64,000 nucleotides of DNA from CAVRXQ01 sp963725215 (GTDB lineage Bacteria > Actinomycetota > Acidimicrobiia > Acidimicrobiales > Bog-793), in contig CAVRXQ010000001.1 in NCBI GenBank assembly GCA_963725215.1, positions 1-64,000 on the forward strand, read 5' to 3'. Positions within the stretch are counted from its first letter, which is position 1. Each line of letters begins with the position of its first letter. This document shows positions 42,736-51,754 of the stretch, piece after piece. A model generated the notes under the pieces. It was not told the origin of the DNA and did not search any database. It saw only the letters and a list, made by a program, of their open reading frames with translations. Made by a program: the position numbers and the translations under genes.

Positions 42736-45015
42736 TCAGGCGCGCTTCAGCGGGGTGGCGGAGAGCAAGAACCGCTTCTCGCCTTGGCGCTCGAAGGCGA
42801 TCACCGCCTCTTGCTTGTCGCCTTCGCCGCTAACCGACATGACGACACCTTCGCCCCAGCGCGCGTGGACGATGCGGTCGCCCGGTTCGAGCCCGAGCTC
42901 TTCCGCCCCGGTCGACTTCACAGGGGTGGCGCGCCGTTTAGTCATCGTCCCCGACCGCCCGTACGATGGTGGTCCGTCGAACTCCGGGTAGTCGCGGCGC
43001 AACCCGGCCCACACCCCCGCCGGCCCTTCGCCGAGGTCGACGACCAGATGGTCGGGGATCTCGCGCAGAAAGCGGCTCTGCAGGCTGTCCCGGCTCTGGC
43101 CGAAGAGCGTCCGCACCCAGGTGTGAGTGAGGTAGAGGCGCCATCGTGCCCGGGTGATGCCGACGTAGGCGAGGCGCCTCTCTTCCTCGAGGCTTGCGGG
43201 GTCCGACAGCGAACGGTCGTGGGGAAAGACCCCCTCTTCCATGCCGGTCAAAAAGACGACGTCGAATTCGAGGCCCTTCGCCGAATGCAGGGTCAACAAG
43301 CACACCCGTCCACCAGAGTCGTCTAAGTCGTCTGTGGAGGCGGCGAGCGCGGTTGCCTGCAGGAAGGTCTCGATGTCGTCGTGGCTCGCCGTCACGCTCG
43401 CCAACTCGTCGAGGTTCTCAAGCCGCCCTTCTGCCTCCATCGCGACGGGCCCTGGGGTCTGTGTTTCAAGCTCCAAGGACTGGCGATAGGCGGTTTTATC
43501 CAGCACTTCGTCGATGATCTCCGCGGGAGGCCGGTCCTTCAGCCGCGTGAGGTCGCGAACGAGCCGCAAGAACCCGCCGACCGCCGAAAGCGACCTTCCC
43601 GCGACACCGGCGTCCTTCGCATGCGCGATCGCGTCGGCGAACGAAAGACCGTGCGCGGAGGCGTACGCGCCGATCTTCGTCACGGTCGTGTCACCGATGC
43701 CACGCTTTGGGACGTTGATCACGCGGCGCAGCGAAACTTCGTCGAAGGGGTTGACCACGAGTCGCAAGTACCCGAGGACGTCGCGGATCTCCCGGCGGTC
43801 GTAGAAGCGTGCGCCGCCGATCACTTGGTACGGGATTCCACGATCCGCGAGCGCTTGTTCGATCGCGCGGCTCTGGGCGTTCGTACGGTAGAAGACCGCT
43901 ATTTCGCCGCGGCGGACGTGTCCTTTGGTTGTCAGCTCCGCGATCGCGTTGGCGACGAAGGTCGCCTCGTCGCGCTGGTCGCCACCGCGATAGCGGTAGA
44001 TCTTCTCGCCCTCGCCGAGGGACGACCACAGCTTCTTGTCCTCGCGCATGAGGTTGTTCCCGATCACGGCGTTCGCCGCGTCGAGGATTGTCTGGGTCGA
44101 GCGGTAGTTCTGGTCGAGGATGATCGTCTTCGTGTCGGGATACGCGCGCTCGAAGTCCAACAGGTTGCGAAACTCCGCTCCCCTGAACGCGTAGATGCTC
44201 TGGTCCGTGTCGCCGACCACGCAGACGTTGCGATGCTTGGCGCCGACCATCTTCACGATCTCGTTCTGCGCGTAGTTCGTGTCCTGGTACTCGTCGACCA
44301 ACAGGTGCTCGAAGCGGTCCTGGTAATGCGCGAGCACCTCGGCGTCGGCGCGGAACAACTTCACGACATAGGCGAGGAGATCGTCGAAGTCCATCGCCTG
44401 CGCGGCGCGAAGTCGCCTCTCGTATTCGAAGAAGACGGACGCCGTCTTCTCCTCGGGAAACGTCCGCGCCCTGTCCGCGTAGGCGTTCGCGTCGAGGAGC
44501 TCCGATTTCGCCTGGCTGATCGCCGAGACGACCGACCTCGACGGGAAGCGCCGCGCGTCGATGCCGAGATCGTCCAAGATGTGTTCGACGAGGCGGCGCG
44601 TGTCGCCCTCGTCGTAGATCGAGAACCCGGACGAATATCCGATGTGGTCCGCCTGCCGGCGCAGGATCCGCACGCACGCCGAGTGGAACGTGGAAAGCCA
44701 CATTTTCTCGGCGTCTTGTCCGACGAGCTCGACGACGCGGCGACGAACCTCGGCCGCCGCCTTATTCGTGAAGGTGATCGCAAGGATCCTCCACGGCTTG
44801 ACTCCGACTGCGACGAGGCGAGCGATCCGGCGTGTGAGAACGCGGGTCTTGCCAGATCCCGCCCCGGCGACGACGACGAGCGGACCTCCGTCGTAGAGAA
44901 CCGCCTCGCGTTGCGGCGGGTTGAGGTCGGAAAGGATCGGCTCGAGGTCGACCTCCGGCTGCTCGCCCGGGCGCGGGCGCGGGCGAACCGACCTCGTCGA
45001 GGTCGGAAAAGTCAC
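42736..45015 (-). CDS. pcrA: ATP-dependent DNA helicase, UvrD/PcrA type
   Basis: 759 residues from a GTG, full length for PcrA. Superfamily 1A helicase used in repair and replication restart. Motifs in order: ILSDLNPPQREAVLYDGGPL (Q motif), VVVAGAGSGKTRVLTRRIA (Walker A), AITFTNKAAAEVRRRV, LLVDEYQDTNYAQNEIVK (Walker B), CVVGDTDQSIYAFRGAE, ILDQNYRSTQTILDAANAV, VLGYLRLVVNPFDEVSLRRV, CLLTLHSAKGLEFDVVFLTG and EEERRLAYVGITRARWRLYL. The C-terminal tail LEPGDRIVHARWGEGVVMSV is the Tudor-like end of PcrA that contacts RNA polymerase. It lies 17 bases after guaA and 133 bases before sucC. Confidence 0.95.
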   Translation of the reverse strand: MTFPTSTRSVRPRPRPGEQPEVDLEPILSDLNPPQREAVLYDGGPLVVVAGAGSGKTRVLTRRIARLVAVGVKPWRILAITFTNKAAAEVRRRVVELVGQDAEKMWLSTFHSACVRILRRQADHIGYSSGFSIYDEGDTRRLVEHILDDLGIDARRFPSRSVVSAISQAKSELLDANAYADRARTFPEEKTASVFFEYERRLRAAQAMDFDDLLAYVVKLFRADAEVLAHYQDRFEHLLVDEYQDTNYAQNEIVKMVGAKHRNVCVVGDTDQSIYAFRGAEFRNLLDFERAYPDTKTIILDQNYRSTQTILDAANAVIGNNLMREDKKLWSSLGEGEKIYRYRGGDQRDEATFVANAIAELTTKGHVRRGEIAVFYRTNAQSRAIEQALADRGIPYQVIGGARFYDRREIRDVLGYLRLVVNPFDEVSLRRVINVPKRGIGDTTVTKIGAYASAHGLSFADAIAHAKDAGVAGRSLSAVGGFLRLVRDLTRLKDRPPAEIIDEVLDKTAYRQSLELETQTPGPVAMEAEGRLENLDELASVTASHDDIETFLQATALAASTDDLDDSGGRVCLLTLHSAKGLEFDVVFLTGMEEGVFPHDRSLSDPASLEEERRLAYVGITRARWRLYLTHTWVRTLFGQSRDSLQSRFLREIPDHLVVDLGEGPAGVWAGLRRDYPEFDGPPSYGRSGTMTKRRATPVKSTGAEELGLEPGDRIVHARWGEGVVMSVSGEGDKQEAVIAFERQGEKRFLLSATPLKRA

Positions 45016-45032
45016 TCAAGGACACGTAGCGG

Positions 45033-46574
45033 TCACTCCCATTCGATCGTGCCCGGCGGCTTCGAGGTGATGTCGTAGACGACGCGGTTCACTCCTGGGA
45101 CTTCGTTGATGATGCGGCTCGAACACCGCTCGAGGAGATCGGCGGGAAGCCGCGCCCAGTCTGCCGTCATCGCGTCGTCGCTCGTCACGGCGCGGATGAC
45201 GATCGGGTAGGCGTACGTTCGCTCGTCGCCCATTACTCCCACTGATCGCACGACGGGGAGGACGGCGAAGGCCTGCCAGACCGATCGCGACAGCCCCGCT
45301 TTGTCGACCTCGTCGATAACGATCGCGTCCGCCGCGCGAACGATTGCCGCGCGCTCTTGTGTCACCTCGCCGACGATGCGCACCGCTAGCCCAGGACCGG
45401 GGAACGGCTGTCGCCAGACGATCTCTTCGGGCAGTCCGAGCTCGATCCCGATCTGGCGGACTTCGTCCTTGAACAACAGCCGTAGCGGCTCGACGAGCGC
45501 GAGGGACATCTGCTCGGGAAGCCCGCCGACGTTGTGATGGGACTTGATGGTGGCGGCGGCGCTCGTTCCGGATTCGATGACGTCCGGGTACAGCGTGCCC
45601 TGCGCGAGGAATGCGACGCCTGGAAGATCCGACGCGATCTCTTCGAAGATCTCGATGAACAGCCCGCCGATCCTCTTTCGCTTCTCTTCCGGTTCGAGGA
45701 TTCCTGAGAGCGCCTCGAAAAAGCGGTCCGCCGCCTTCACGTGGTGGAGATCGATGCCGAACTCGGCACGAAACGTCCGCTCCACCTGCTCGGGCTCGCC
45801 CTCGCGCAACAGCCCGGTGTCGACGAAGACACAGCTCAGCTGCTCGCCGACCGCTTTGTGGACCAATGCCGCGGTAACCGCGGAGTCGACCCCTCCCGAC
45901 AGCGCACAGAGCACCCGTCCCTCGCCGACGCTCGCCCGGATCTCTCGCACCGCGGACTCGATCACCGACGTGTGCGTCCAGGTCGGCCGGCACCCGCACA
46001 CCTCGAACAAGAACCGTTTCAGAAGCTCCTGGCCCCGCGGGGTATGGGCGACTTCGGGGTGGAACTGCACGCCGAAGAGCCGACGATCGGCGTCCTCGAA
46101 CGCCGCGACTGCGGCGTCGGTCGTCGAGGCGGTCGTCGCGAACCGTTCGGGCGGGGCGACGATCGAGTCGGCGTGGCTCATCCAGACGTCGGAGAGCTCG
46201 GGCCAGCCGAAAAAGAGAACCGAAGAGTCCCTCAGACGGAGATCCGTGCGGCCGTACTCTCCCGAGCCGGTCCGTCGCACCTCCCCGCCGAGCTGCGAAG
46301 CAAGCAGCTGCGCGCCGTAGCAGATCCCGAGCACGGGGACGCCTGCGGCGTAGATCTCGGCGTCGACGCCGGGGGCGTTCTCCGCGTAGACCGACTTCGG
46401 ACCCCCCGAAAAAATGACGCCTTTCGGGCGCCGGGCGCGGATCTCGTCCGCGGTGATCGAGCTCGGGACGATCTCCGAATAGACGTGGGCCTCGCGCACC
46501 CGCCGGGCGATGAGCTGGGCGTATTGAGCGCCAAAATCGACGACGAGGATCGTGTCGAACTGGGCGGCCACCAT
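45033..46574 (-). CDS. guaA: GMP synthase (glutamine-hydrolysing)
   Basis: 513 residues. Converts XMP to GMP with ammonia from glutamine. The N-terminal amidotransferase domain has the Cys nucleophile in PVLGICYGAQLLASQLGG and the His-Glu in VQFHPEVAHTPRG. The PP-loop ATPase domain has VLCALSGGVDSAVTAALVHK, and the C-terminal dimerisation domain has WRQPFPGPGLAVRIVGEVTQ, ending PPGTIEWE as usual. The start ATG at 46574 gives a normal length. It follows the DUF3817-containing membrane gene by 59 bases and leads into pcrA, all one direction. Confidence 0.97.
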   Translation of the reverse strand: MVAAQFDTILVVDFGAQYAQLIARRVREAHVYSEIVPSSITADEIRARRPKGVIFSGGPKSVYAENAPGVDAEIYAAGVPVLGICYGAQLLASQLGGEVRRTGSGEYGRTDLRLRDSSVLFFGWPELSDVWMSHADSIVAPPERFATTASTTDAAVAAFEDADRRLFGVQFHPEVAHTPRGQELLKRFLFEVCGCRPTWTHTSVIESAVREIRASVGEGRVLCALSGGVDSAVTAALVHKAVGEQLSCVFVDTGLLREGEPEQVERTFRAEFGIDLHHVKAADRFFEALSGILEPEEKRKRIGGLFIEIFEEIASDLPGVAFLAQGTLYPDVIESGTSAAATIKSHHNVGGLPEQMSLALVEPLRLLFKDEVRQIGIELGLPEEIVWRQPFPGPGLAVRIVGEVTQERAAIVRAADAIVIDEVDKAGLSRSVWQAFAVLPVVRSVGVMGDERTYAYPIVIRAVTSDDAMTADWARLPADLLERCSSRIINEVPGVNRVVYDITSKPPGTIEWE

Positions 46575-46633
46575 CGGAGGCTACCAACGGGGTGCGTGGC
46601 GCCCGGGTGTCTCGCGAGACGACCCGGGCCAGG

Positions 46634-47737
46634 TCAGTCCTGCAATTTCTCGATCGACGGGAGCACGTATCCGAACCCTGCGAGCATCGCGCCGATCAGC
46701 ATCACGGCCATCCCGAAGATACGCAGCGGGTGCGACACCGTGAGGAGCCCGCCGAGCCCCGCGACGACGACGCCGGACATCCCGATCCACCCGGTGAGAC
46801 GCGAGATCCGGGTGGCACGAATCGTCCTCGCCAAAAGCACGAAGGCTCCGATCACAAGTGGCACACCGAGGGCGGCGTGCGCGACATAGATCCCGCGCTG
46901 CTCACTCGGCAGCCAGCCGGTCGGCCGGCGAAGCGGCAAGAGGGCGATGGCGCCGACGCCGAGCGCCACTTCGAGGGCGACGATCGCCAAAAGAACGCGC
47001 GCGAGGTTGGCGATCGTCTTTCGGACAGTGAGCTGCACGACGGTATCGATGTGTGTCGCCGTAGAGATGGGGGATCCGTCATCGGATCGTCGGAACCATC
47101 GGCGAGCCGCGTACACCTCGGGGTCCTCATGGATCAGGTACCACCATCCCCAAATAGCCAACAGCGCGAACACCGGCCATTCGACGGAGTAGAACCAGCT
47201 GAGTCCGTTTCCGGCGAGCGCACGCGTCGCCTGCCACCATCCGGCGACCGCGCACCCGGGAGCGACAATCAGCACCTCCAAGTGCAACACGAACGCCCGG
47301 TGCGAGAACCACCGTTTGCGGAACGCCGCGCGATTCTCAATAGGCGCGGACTCGGTGTCCGATCCTTTTGTGCGGACGACGTTCGCTTCGTCGAAGCGGC
47401 GCGTCATCTTCCGTTCGGCAACGAATGCGGCGAACGGCACGGTGCCCGCCAATAACACGAGCGCCATTTGCCACTTCGGGATCCCGAGCCGGCGAGTGAG
47501 ACCGAACGCAACAAACAAGTAGACGATGTACAAGAGCCCGTGAATCGTTCCAACGTCATTCACCACCGCGGGCCGATTCGCCGCGATCTGGAGTGGAATC
47601 CCGACGAAGACGAGCACGATCAGCAAGATCGCCGTCGCGAACGCGAGCACCCTGTATCGGATGAGGTACTTGCGCTCCACTCGACCCGACGTGCCGTCCA
47701 CGCCGATCGTGGTCGGCTCGACGGCAGACGTGCTCAC
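46634..47737 (-). CDS. DUF3817-containing multi-module membrane protein
   Basis: 367 residues from a GTG, about nine membrane helices. Helices 1-3 (RVLAFATAILLIVLVFVGIP, TIHGLLYIVYLFVAFGL, MALVLLAGTVPFAAFVAERK) form a DUF3817 module. Helices 4-5 (LEVLIVAPGCAVAGWWQATR, FYSVEWPVFALLAIWGWWYL) match the small protein at 17076-17495. Helices 6-9 (LARVLLAIVALEVALGVGAI, HAALGVPLVIGAFVLLA, GVVVAGLGGLLTVS, GMAVMLIGAMLAGFGYVL) form a further four-helix part with no match in this window. The function is unknown. It lies between scoB (45 bases before) and guaA (59 bases after) on one strand. Compared with the split locus, the shared modules appear in reversed order. Confidence 0.75.
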   Translation of the reverse strand: MSTSAVEPTTIGVDGTSGRVERKYLIRYRVLAFATAILLIVLVFVGIPLQIAANRPAVVNDVGTIHGLLYIVYLFVAFGLTRRLGIPKWQMALVLLAGTVPFAAFVAERKMTRRFDEANVVRTKGSDTESAPIENRAAFRKRWFSHRAFVLHLEVLIVAPGCAVAGWWQATRALAGNGLSWFYSVEWPVFALLAIWGWWYLIHEDPEVYAARRWFRRSDDGSPISTATHIDTVVQLTVRKTIANLARVLLAIVALEVALGVGAIALLPLRRPTGWLPSEQRGIYVAHAALGVPLVIGAFVLLARTIRATRISRLTGWIGMSGVVVAGLGGLLTVSHPLRIFGMAVMLIGAMLAGFGYVLPSIEKLQD

Positions 47738-47782
47738 CGCACTTGTGACGATCGAGCGGGATCCGTCGATTTCACGAACAGC

Positions 47783-48418
47783 TCACAAGGAAAACGTGAG
47801 CTCCGGTTCACTCGCCTTGCGGACGTCGTCCTCGCTCACCCCCGACGCGAGCTCGCGAACGACAAGACCGTCGTCGGTTACGTCAACCACGCACAGATCG
47901 GTGATCACCCGATCGACGACCCCAGTGCCCGTGAGCGGGAGCGAACACTCGCGGACCAACTTGTAGGAACCGTCCTTCGCCACGTGCTCCATCAGCACGA
48001 TGACCCGTTTCGCCCCGTTCACGAGGTCCATCGCGCCGCCCATCCCTTTTACGAGCTTGCCCGGCACGACCCAGTTCGCGAGATCTCCGCTCTCCGAGAC
48101 CTGCATCCCGCCCAAGATCGCGACGTCGAGATGTCCTCCGCGGATGATCCCAAAAGATGTTGCGGAATCGAAGAAGGACGCGCCGGGGAGCACCGTCACT
48201 GTTTCTTTGCTCGCGTTGATGAGGTCGGGGTCGGCCTCTCCTTCGTAGGGGAATGGCCCGACTCCCAAGATGCCGTTCTCCGAATGCAACATCACCTCGA
48301 CGTCAGGGTGGACGTAGTTCGGAACGAGCGTGGGCAACCCGATCCCCACGTTCACGTACTGTCCGTCGCGCAGCTCGAGCGCTGCCCGCGCTGCCATCTC
48401 CTCCTTCGTCCATCCCAT
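47783..48418 (-). CDS. scoB: 3-oxoacid CoA-transferase subunit B
   Basis: 211 residues. Together with subunit A it moves CoA between succinyl-CoA and acetoacetate or similar 3-oxoacids. The catalytic glutamate is in EVMLHSENGILGVGPFPYEG, and the family stretches QYVNVGIGLPTLVPNYV, FGIIRGGHLDVAILGGMQV, NWVVPGKLVKGMGGAMDLV and CSLPLTGTGVVDRVITDLCV are all present. Its ATG overlaps the subunit A stop (TGATG). A C-terminal WWxxx variation is not seen; the end SEPELTFSL is short. The pair permits use of ketone bodies or degradation products feeding acetoacetyl-CoA to the thiolase at 55097. Confidence 0.93.
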   Translation of the reverse strand: MGWTKEEMAARAALELRDGQYVNVGIGLPTLVPNYVHPDVEVMLHSENGILGVGPFPYEGEADPDLINASKETVTVLPGASFFDSATSFGIIRGGHLDVAILGGMQVSESGDLANWVVPGKLVKGMGGAMDLVNGAKRVIVLMEHVAKDGSYKLVRECSLPLTGTGVVDRVITDLCVVDVTDDGLVVRELASGVSEDDVRKASEPELTFSL

Positions 48419-49185
48419 CAGGCCGCCGCTCCTTTGCGCGCCCGGACCGTCAACTTCTCGATTGTCTTTTGCGTGTCCGCCGGGACCCGCACGATGCGCT
48501 GGACAAACAGGCCCGGAAGGTGCACGAGGTCGGGGTCGAGACCGCCGACGGGGAAGATCTCTTCAGCCTCGACGATCGTCACCTTGCCCGCCATCGCGAC
48601 AAGCGGATTGAAATTACGCGACGACTGGCGGAAAACGAGGTTTCCGCTCTCGTCGGCGCGCAGAGCATGCACGAGCGCGAAGTCGACGACGATCGCGTGC
48701 TCGAGCACATAAGTGCGACCGCCGAACTCGCGCGATTCACGCGGTTCCGATCCCTTGGCGATCGATCCGCCGGCACCGTAGCGAAGCGGCAATCCGCCGT
48801 CCCCGACCAGGGTCCCGACGCCCGTCGGGGTATAGAAGGCCGGAATCCCGCAGCCCCCGGCGCGCAGGCGCTCGGCGATCGTTCCTTGCGGGCACAGCTC
48901 GACCTCGAGCTCTCCGCCCAAGTACTGCCGGGCGAACTCCGCGTTCTCACCGATATAGGAACTCGTCATCTTCGAGATTTTCCCGGCGTTCAACAAGATG
49001 CCAAGACCGTGCTCGTCGGTCCCGCAGTTGTTCGAGACGACCCTTAGATCAGAGGCATCCGTCTCGGCGAGCGCCTTGATCAAGGTCTCGGGGATTCCTG
49101 AAAGACCGAAGCCGCCGACCGCGAGCGTCGCGCCGGTGGAAATATCGGCGACCGCCTCGGCCGCGGTCTCGTAGACCTTTCGCAT
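48418..49185 (-). CDS. scoA: 3-oxoacid CoA-transferase subunit A
   Basis: 255 residues from an ATG. The family start KVYETAAEAVADISTGATLA leads into the CoA-binding stretch VGGFGLSGIPETLIKALAET, and VVSNNCGTDEHGLGILLNAG, EVELCPQGTIAERLRAGGCG, GIPAFYTPTGVGTLV, ALRADESGNLVFRQSSRNFN and KVTIVEAEEIFPVGGLDPDL follow. It is the first gene of a minus-strand run that continues through scoB, the DUF3817 protein, guaA, pcrA, sucCD, purN, purH and folD with short gaps. It is divergent from the macro-domain gene at 49329. Confidence 0.93.
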   Translation of the reverse strand: MRKVYETAAEAVADISTGATLAVGGFGLSGIPETLIKALAETDASDLRVVSNNCGTDEHGLGILLNAGKISKMTSSYIGENAEFARQYLGGELEVELCPQGTIAERLRAGGCGIPAFYTPTGVGTLVGDGGLPLRYGAGGSIAKGSEPRESREFGGRTYVLEHAIVVDFALVHALRADESGNLVFRQSSRNFNPLVAMAGKVTIVEAEEIFPVGGLDPDLVHLPGLFVQRIVRVPADTQKTIEKLTVRARKGAAA

Positions 49186-49328
49186 CGCGCCGTTTCGCCT
49201 CCTCGTTCTCGTCTGAGAGCTTCGACCGGACGGCGCGCCGAACTCGCACGCGCCGATCGGGACGAAGTAAAGGTATCCGACCAGGCCGTCGACGATTCAT
49301 CTAGAACGAGTGAGGTGGTGGACCGATC

Positions 49329-49910
49329 ATGAGCGACCGACCGGGAACAGTCCTCACCGTCGCATCGTTCGATGGGGTGCGGGTCGAGATCACGAAAGGC
49401 GATATCACGGCTCAACCGGACCTCGACGCGATCGTCAACGCGGCGAACGCGTCGCTCGCCCCAGGCGCGGGTGTCGCCGGCGCGATCCATCGCGCGGCCG
49501 GACCGGGGCTCGCCGAGGAATGCCGTCCGCTCGCGCCGATCGGCACCGGCGAGTGCGTCATTACCTCGGGCCAGCGTCTCGAGAACCCGTATGTCATTCA
49601 CTGCCTCGGTCCCGTCTATGGGGTGGACGACGATCCGAGCGATCGCCTTTCCTCGTGTTACCGATGGGCGCTCGACCTCGCTGAATCCCGCCAACTGCGC
49701 TCCATCGGATTCCCCGCCATTTCGACCGGAGTCTTCGGTTACCCGCTTGACGCGGCGGCCGACGTTGCGATCGCAACGATCGCCTCCGCCGCACCATTGC
49801 TTTCGCACGTCCGCCTGGTGCGTCTCGTCCTCTTCGACGACGCGGCGTACTCGGCCTTCGCGAGGGCGCTCCGCAAATCCGAGCACGATCACCTCGACGA
49901 GCGCGACTAG
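49329..49910 (+). CDS. Macro-domain protein (ADP-ribose-binding, probable deacylase)
   Basis: 193 residues: a single macro domain. Motifs: RVEITKGDITAQPDLDAIVN and AANASLAPGAGVAGAIHRAA, the ADP-ribose loop; IGTGECVITSGQRLENPYVI with VIHCLGPVYG; and RSIGFPAISTGVFGYPLDAA, the second loop. Family members remove ADP-ribose or O-acetyl groups from ADP-ribosylated targets; the exact reaction cannot be told from sequence. It is cytoplasmic. It is divergent from scoA, and the transporter gene starts four bases after its stop, likely in one transcript. Confidence 0.88.
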   Translation: MSDRPGTVLTVASFDGVRVEITKGDITAQPDLDAIVNAANASLAPGAGVAGAIHRAAGPGLAEECRPLAPIGTGECVITSGQRLENPYVIHCLGPVYGVDDDPSDRLSSCYRWALDLAESRQLRSIGFPAISTGVFGYPLDAAADVAIATIASAAPLLSHVRLVRLVLFDDAAYSAFARALRKSEHDHLDERD

Positions 49911-49913
49911 GAG

Positions 49914-51047
49914 GTGAGACACCGCATTTCTCCGGGCGTTCTCGTCGCGCTCGGCGGCGCGCTCGGAAGCGTCCTCGCGGCGATCCTCGACTCTTCCGCG
50001 GCAGATGCGGCCGCGCACCAGGATTGGCCGCCTTTCGTTCTCGTCGCCGGGCTGATACTGACCGGATATGCGGCCGAAAAAGACGGCGTCTTCGCGTTCT
50101 TGGGAAGACTCCTCGCCGACGCGACGAGGACTGAATTCGCGTTCTACTCCGGTGCGGTTCTGCTCACCGTCGTCGTCACGGCCCCACTCAACCTCGACAC
50201 CTCCGTCGCGTTCCTGACGCCCGTATTTGTCTACGCGTCGTTCCAACGCGGCAGCGACGAGGCGCCGACGCTCTACGGCTGCCTCTTGCTCGCGAATGCC
50301 GGGTCGTTGCTCTTGCCGGGATCGAACCTCACGAACCTGATCGTCCTCGGGCGGCTTCATCTCACGGGAGCGACCTTCGTCGAGAAGATGTGGCCGGCGT
50401 GGCTGGCGTCGATCATCATTACCGCGTGCGTCGTCGGAGTCGTGTTTCGGCGGAGTCTTTCTGGTGTGCGTCGTGCGGAGAGCACGCACGTGCACGCTGA
50501 GATCGGCGTGGGGGCGCTCGCGATCTGCGCGGTCACGGTGATCGTCCTCGTTGTGCGATCGCCTGCGATCTCGGTGTTCGGAATCGGACTCTTCGCCGCG
50601 ACAGTGAGCAGTGCCAAACACCGTTCCCGGATTTCGTCGCTGATCGAGACGCTCGGGCCGGCGACGCTCGTCGGTCTGTTCGGGATCGCAGTCGCGCTTG
50701 GCAGTGCGGGTCGGGCGTGGGATGGTCCCGCGCTCGCGCTCGGCCACTTCGACCGGTGGGCGACAGCGGGTTTCGCCGCCGCGGCGAGCGTCGTCGTCAA
50801 CAACCTGCCGGCGGCTTCACTCCTCTCCGCGCGCGTACCGCCGCATCCGTATTCGCTCCTCGTCGGGCTCGACGATGGCCCGAATCTCGCCGTCTCGGGT
50901 TCGCTCGCATGGCTTTTGTGGTTACGGGCCGCGCGCCAGTCAGGGGCGCGACCCTCACTGAAGCGTGCGAGCGCGATCGGAGTCGTCGCCGCACCGCTGG
51001 CGATCGTGGCGGCCGTCGGCGCGCTCACCCTCGGCGGTCTCGGGTAG
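49914..51047 (+). CDS. ArsB/SLC13-like anion transporter family membrane protein
   Basis: 377 residues with about ten membrane helices: VLVALGGALGSVLAAILDSS, PPFVLVAGLILTGYAAEKDG, YSGAVLLTVVVTAPLNLDTS, YGCLLLANAGSLLLPGSNLT and VGLFGIAVALGSAG. The repeated loop pattern, LLANAGSLLLPGSNLTNLIV in the first half and SVVVNNLPAASLLSARVPPH in the second, matches the inverted repeat of the ArsB/citrate (ion transporter) superfamily, where these loops bind the anion. Substrate unknown. The start is a GTG whose AGGAG lies directly before it, an unusually close spacing, so the true start may differ slightly. It follows the macro-domain gene by four bases. Confidence 0.78.
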   Translation: MRHRISPGVLVALGGALGSVLAAILDSSAADAAAHQDWPPFVLVAGLILTGYAAEKDGVFAFLGRLLADATRTEFAFYSGAVLLTVVVTAPLNLDTSVAFLTPVFVYASFQRGSDEAPTLYGCLLLANAGSLLLPGSNLTNLIVLGRLHLTGATFVEKMWPAWLASIIITACVVGVVFRRSLSGVRRAESTHVHAEIGVGALAICAVTVIVLVVRSPAISVFGIGLFAATVSSAKHRSRISSLIETLGPATLVGLFGIAVALGSAGRAWDGPALALGHFDRWATAGFAAAASVVVNNLPAASLLSARVPPHPYSLLVGLDDGPNLAVSGSLAWLLWLRAARQSGARPSLKRASAIGVVAAPLAIVAAVGALTLGGLG

Positions 51048-51088
51048 CTCGATCGACACCCTCGCCTGTCATCTGCGAGCATTCGACG

Positions 51089-51574
51089 ATGGCCTGGATT
51101 GAAGTCGACGTCGCCGACGTCACGTACTACGTCGATCACGTCTTGGAAACGATGGTCGAGATCCTGAGGACGCTCGGGGACGAACTGGCGAACGAAAAGC
51201 CGGCGATCGCCGGGGCGAACTCTCCGTTCCAGATCGTGACGCATTGCCTGGGCGTCATGGAGTTCTGGGGAGGCGAGCGGATCGCAGGGCGCGAGGTGCA
51301 TCGGGACCGACCAGCTGAGTTCGCGGCGTCCGGACGAATCGATGATCTCATCGAGACGGTCGCCGGCCAGCGCGAGCGGTTCTTCGCCGACCTTTCCTCG
51401 CTCGAATCCCGAGCCGCGCCGAAGAACCCAGGCAGCGCCGCCGGTGCCGACGATCCGTCCGCGAAGAGCCAATCTGGGGTCGTCTTGCACGTGCTCGAGG
51501 AACTCTTCCAACACCTTGGCCACCTCGAAATCACGCGAGACGTCCTGGCTGCGGTCGCCGGACAGCAGCTGTAA
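51089..51574 (+). CDS. DinB-like / DUF664-type four-helix protein
   Basis: 161 residues from the ATG at 51089. It is a helical bundle of the DinB-like superfamily: VDVADVTYYVDHVLETMVEI, then FQIVTHCLGVMEFWGGERIA and VVLHVLEELFQHLGHLEITR. The three likely metal-binding His are spaced as usual (THC, HVL, HLGHLE). Members include mycothiol-dependent enzymes and DNA-damage-induced proteins of unknown role. The FWGGERIAGREVHRDRPAEF segment with a charged end is common in the actinobacterial group. It follows the transporter gene by about 40 bases on the same strand. Function unknown. Confidence 0.75.
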   Translation: MAWIEVDVADVTYYVDHVLETMVEILRTLGDELANEKPAIAGANSPFQIVTHCLGVMEFWGGERIAGREVHRDRPAEFAASGRIDDLIETVAGQRERFFADLSSLESRAAPKNPGSAAGADDPSAKSQSGVVLHVLEELFQHLGHLEITRDVLAAVAGQQL

Positions 51575-51754
51575 GGATCGCCTCGTCGCCTCACCCCGGC
51601 GCCGCGTCTTCTCACCTGTTAGACGCAAGTGCTGGCACGAGGGGGTGACGGTGGGCCGCCCCCTTTTCCCGAACAGGTCGCGCGGCGACACTAAATAGGA
51701 GCAATCGCGCGCGATGGGGGGTCCAAAGGTGGGATCGGCGGATCAGGGAGCCGG

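Noticed and set aside
45016..46587. An open frame of about 520 codons overlapping guaA on the same strand
   Set aside because: It is Arg-rich without motifs, whereas the guaA frame carries every GMP synthase motif.
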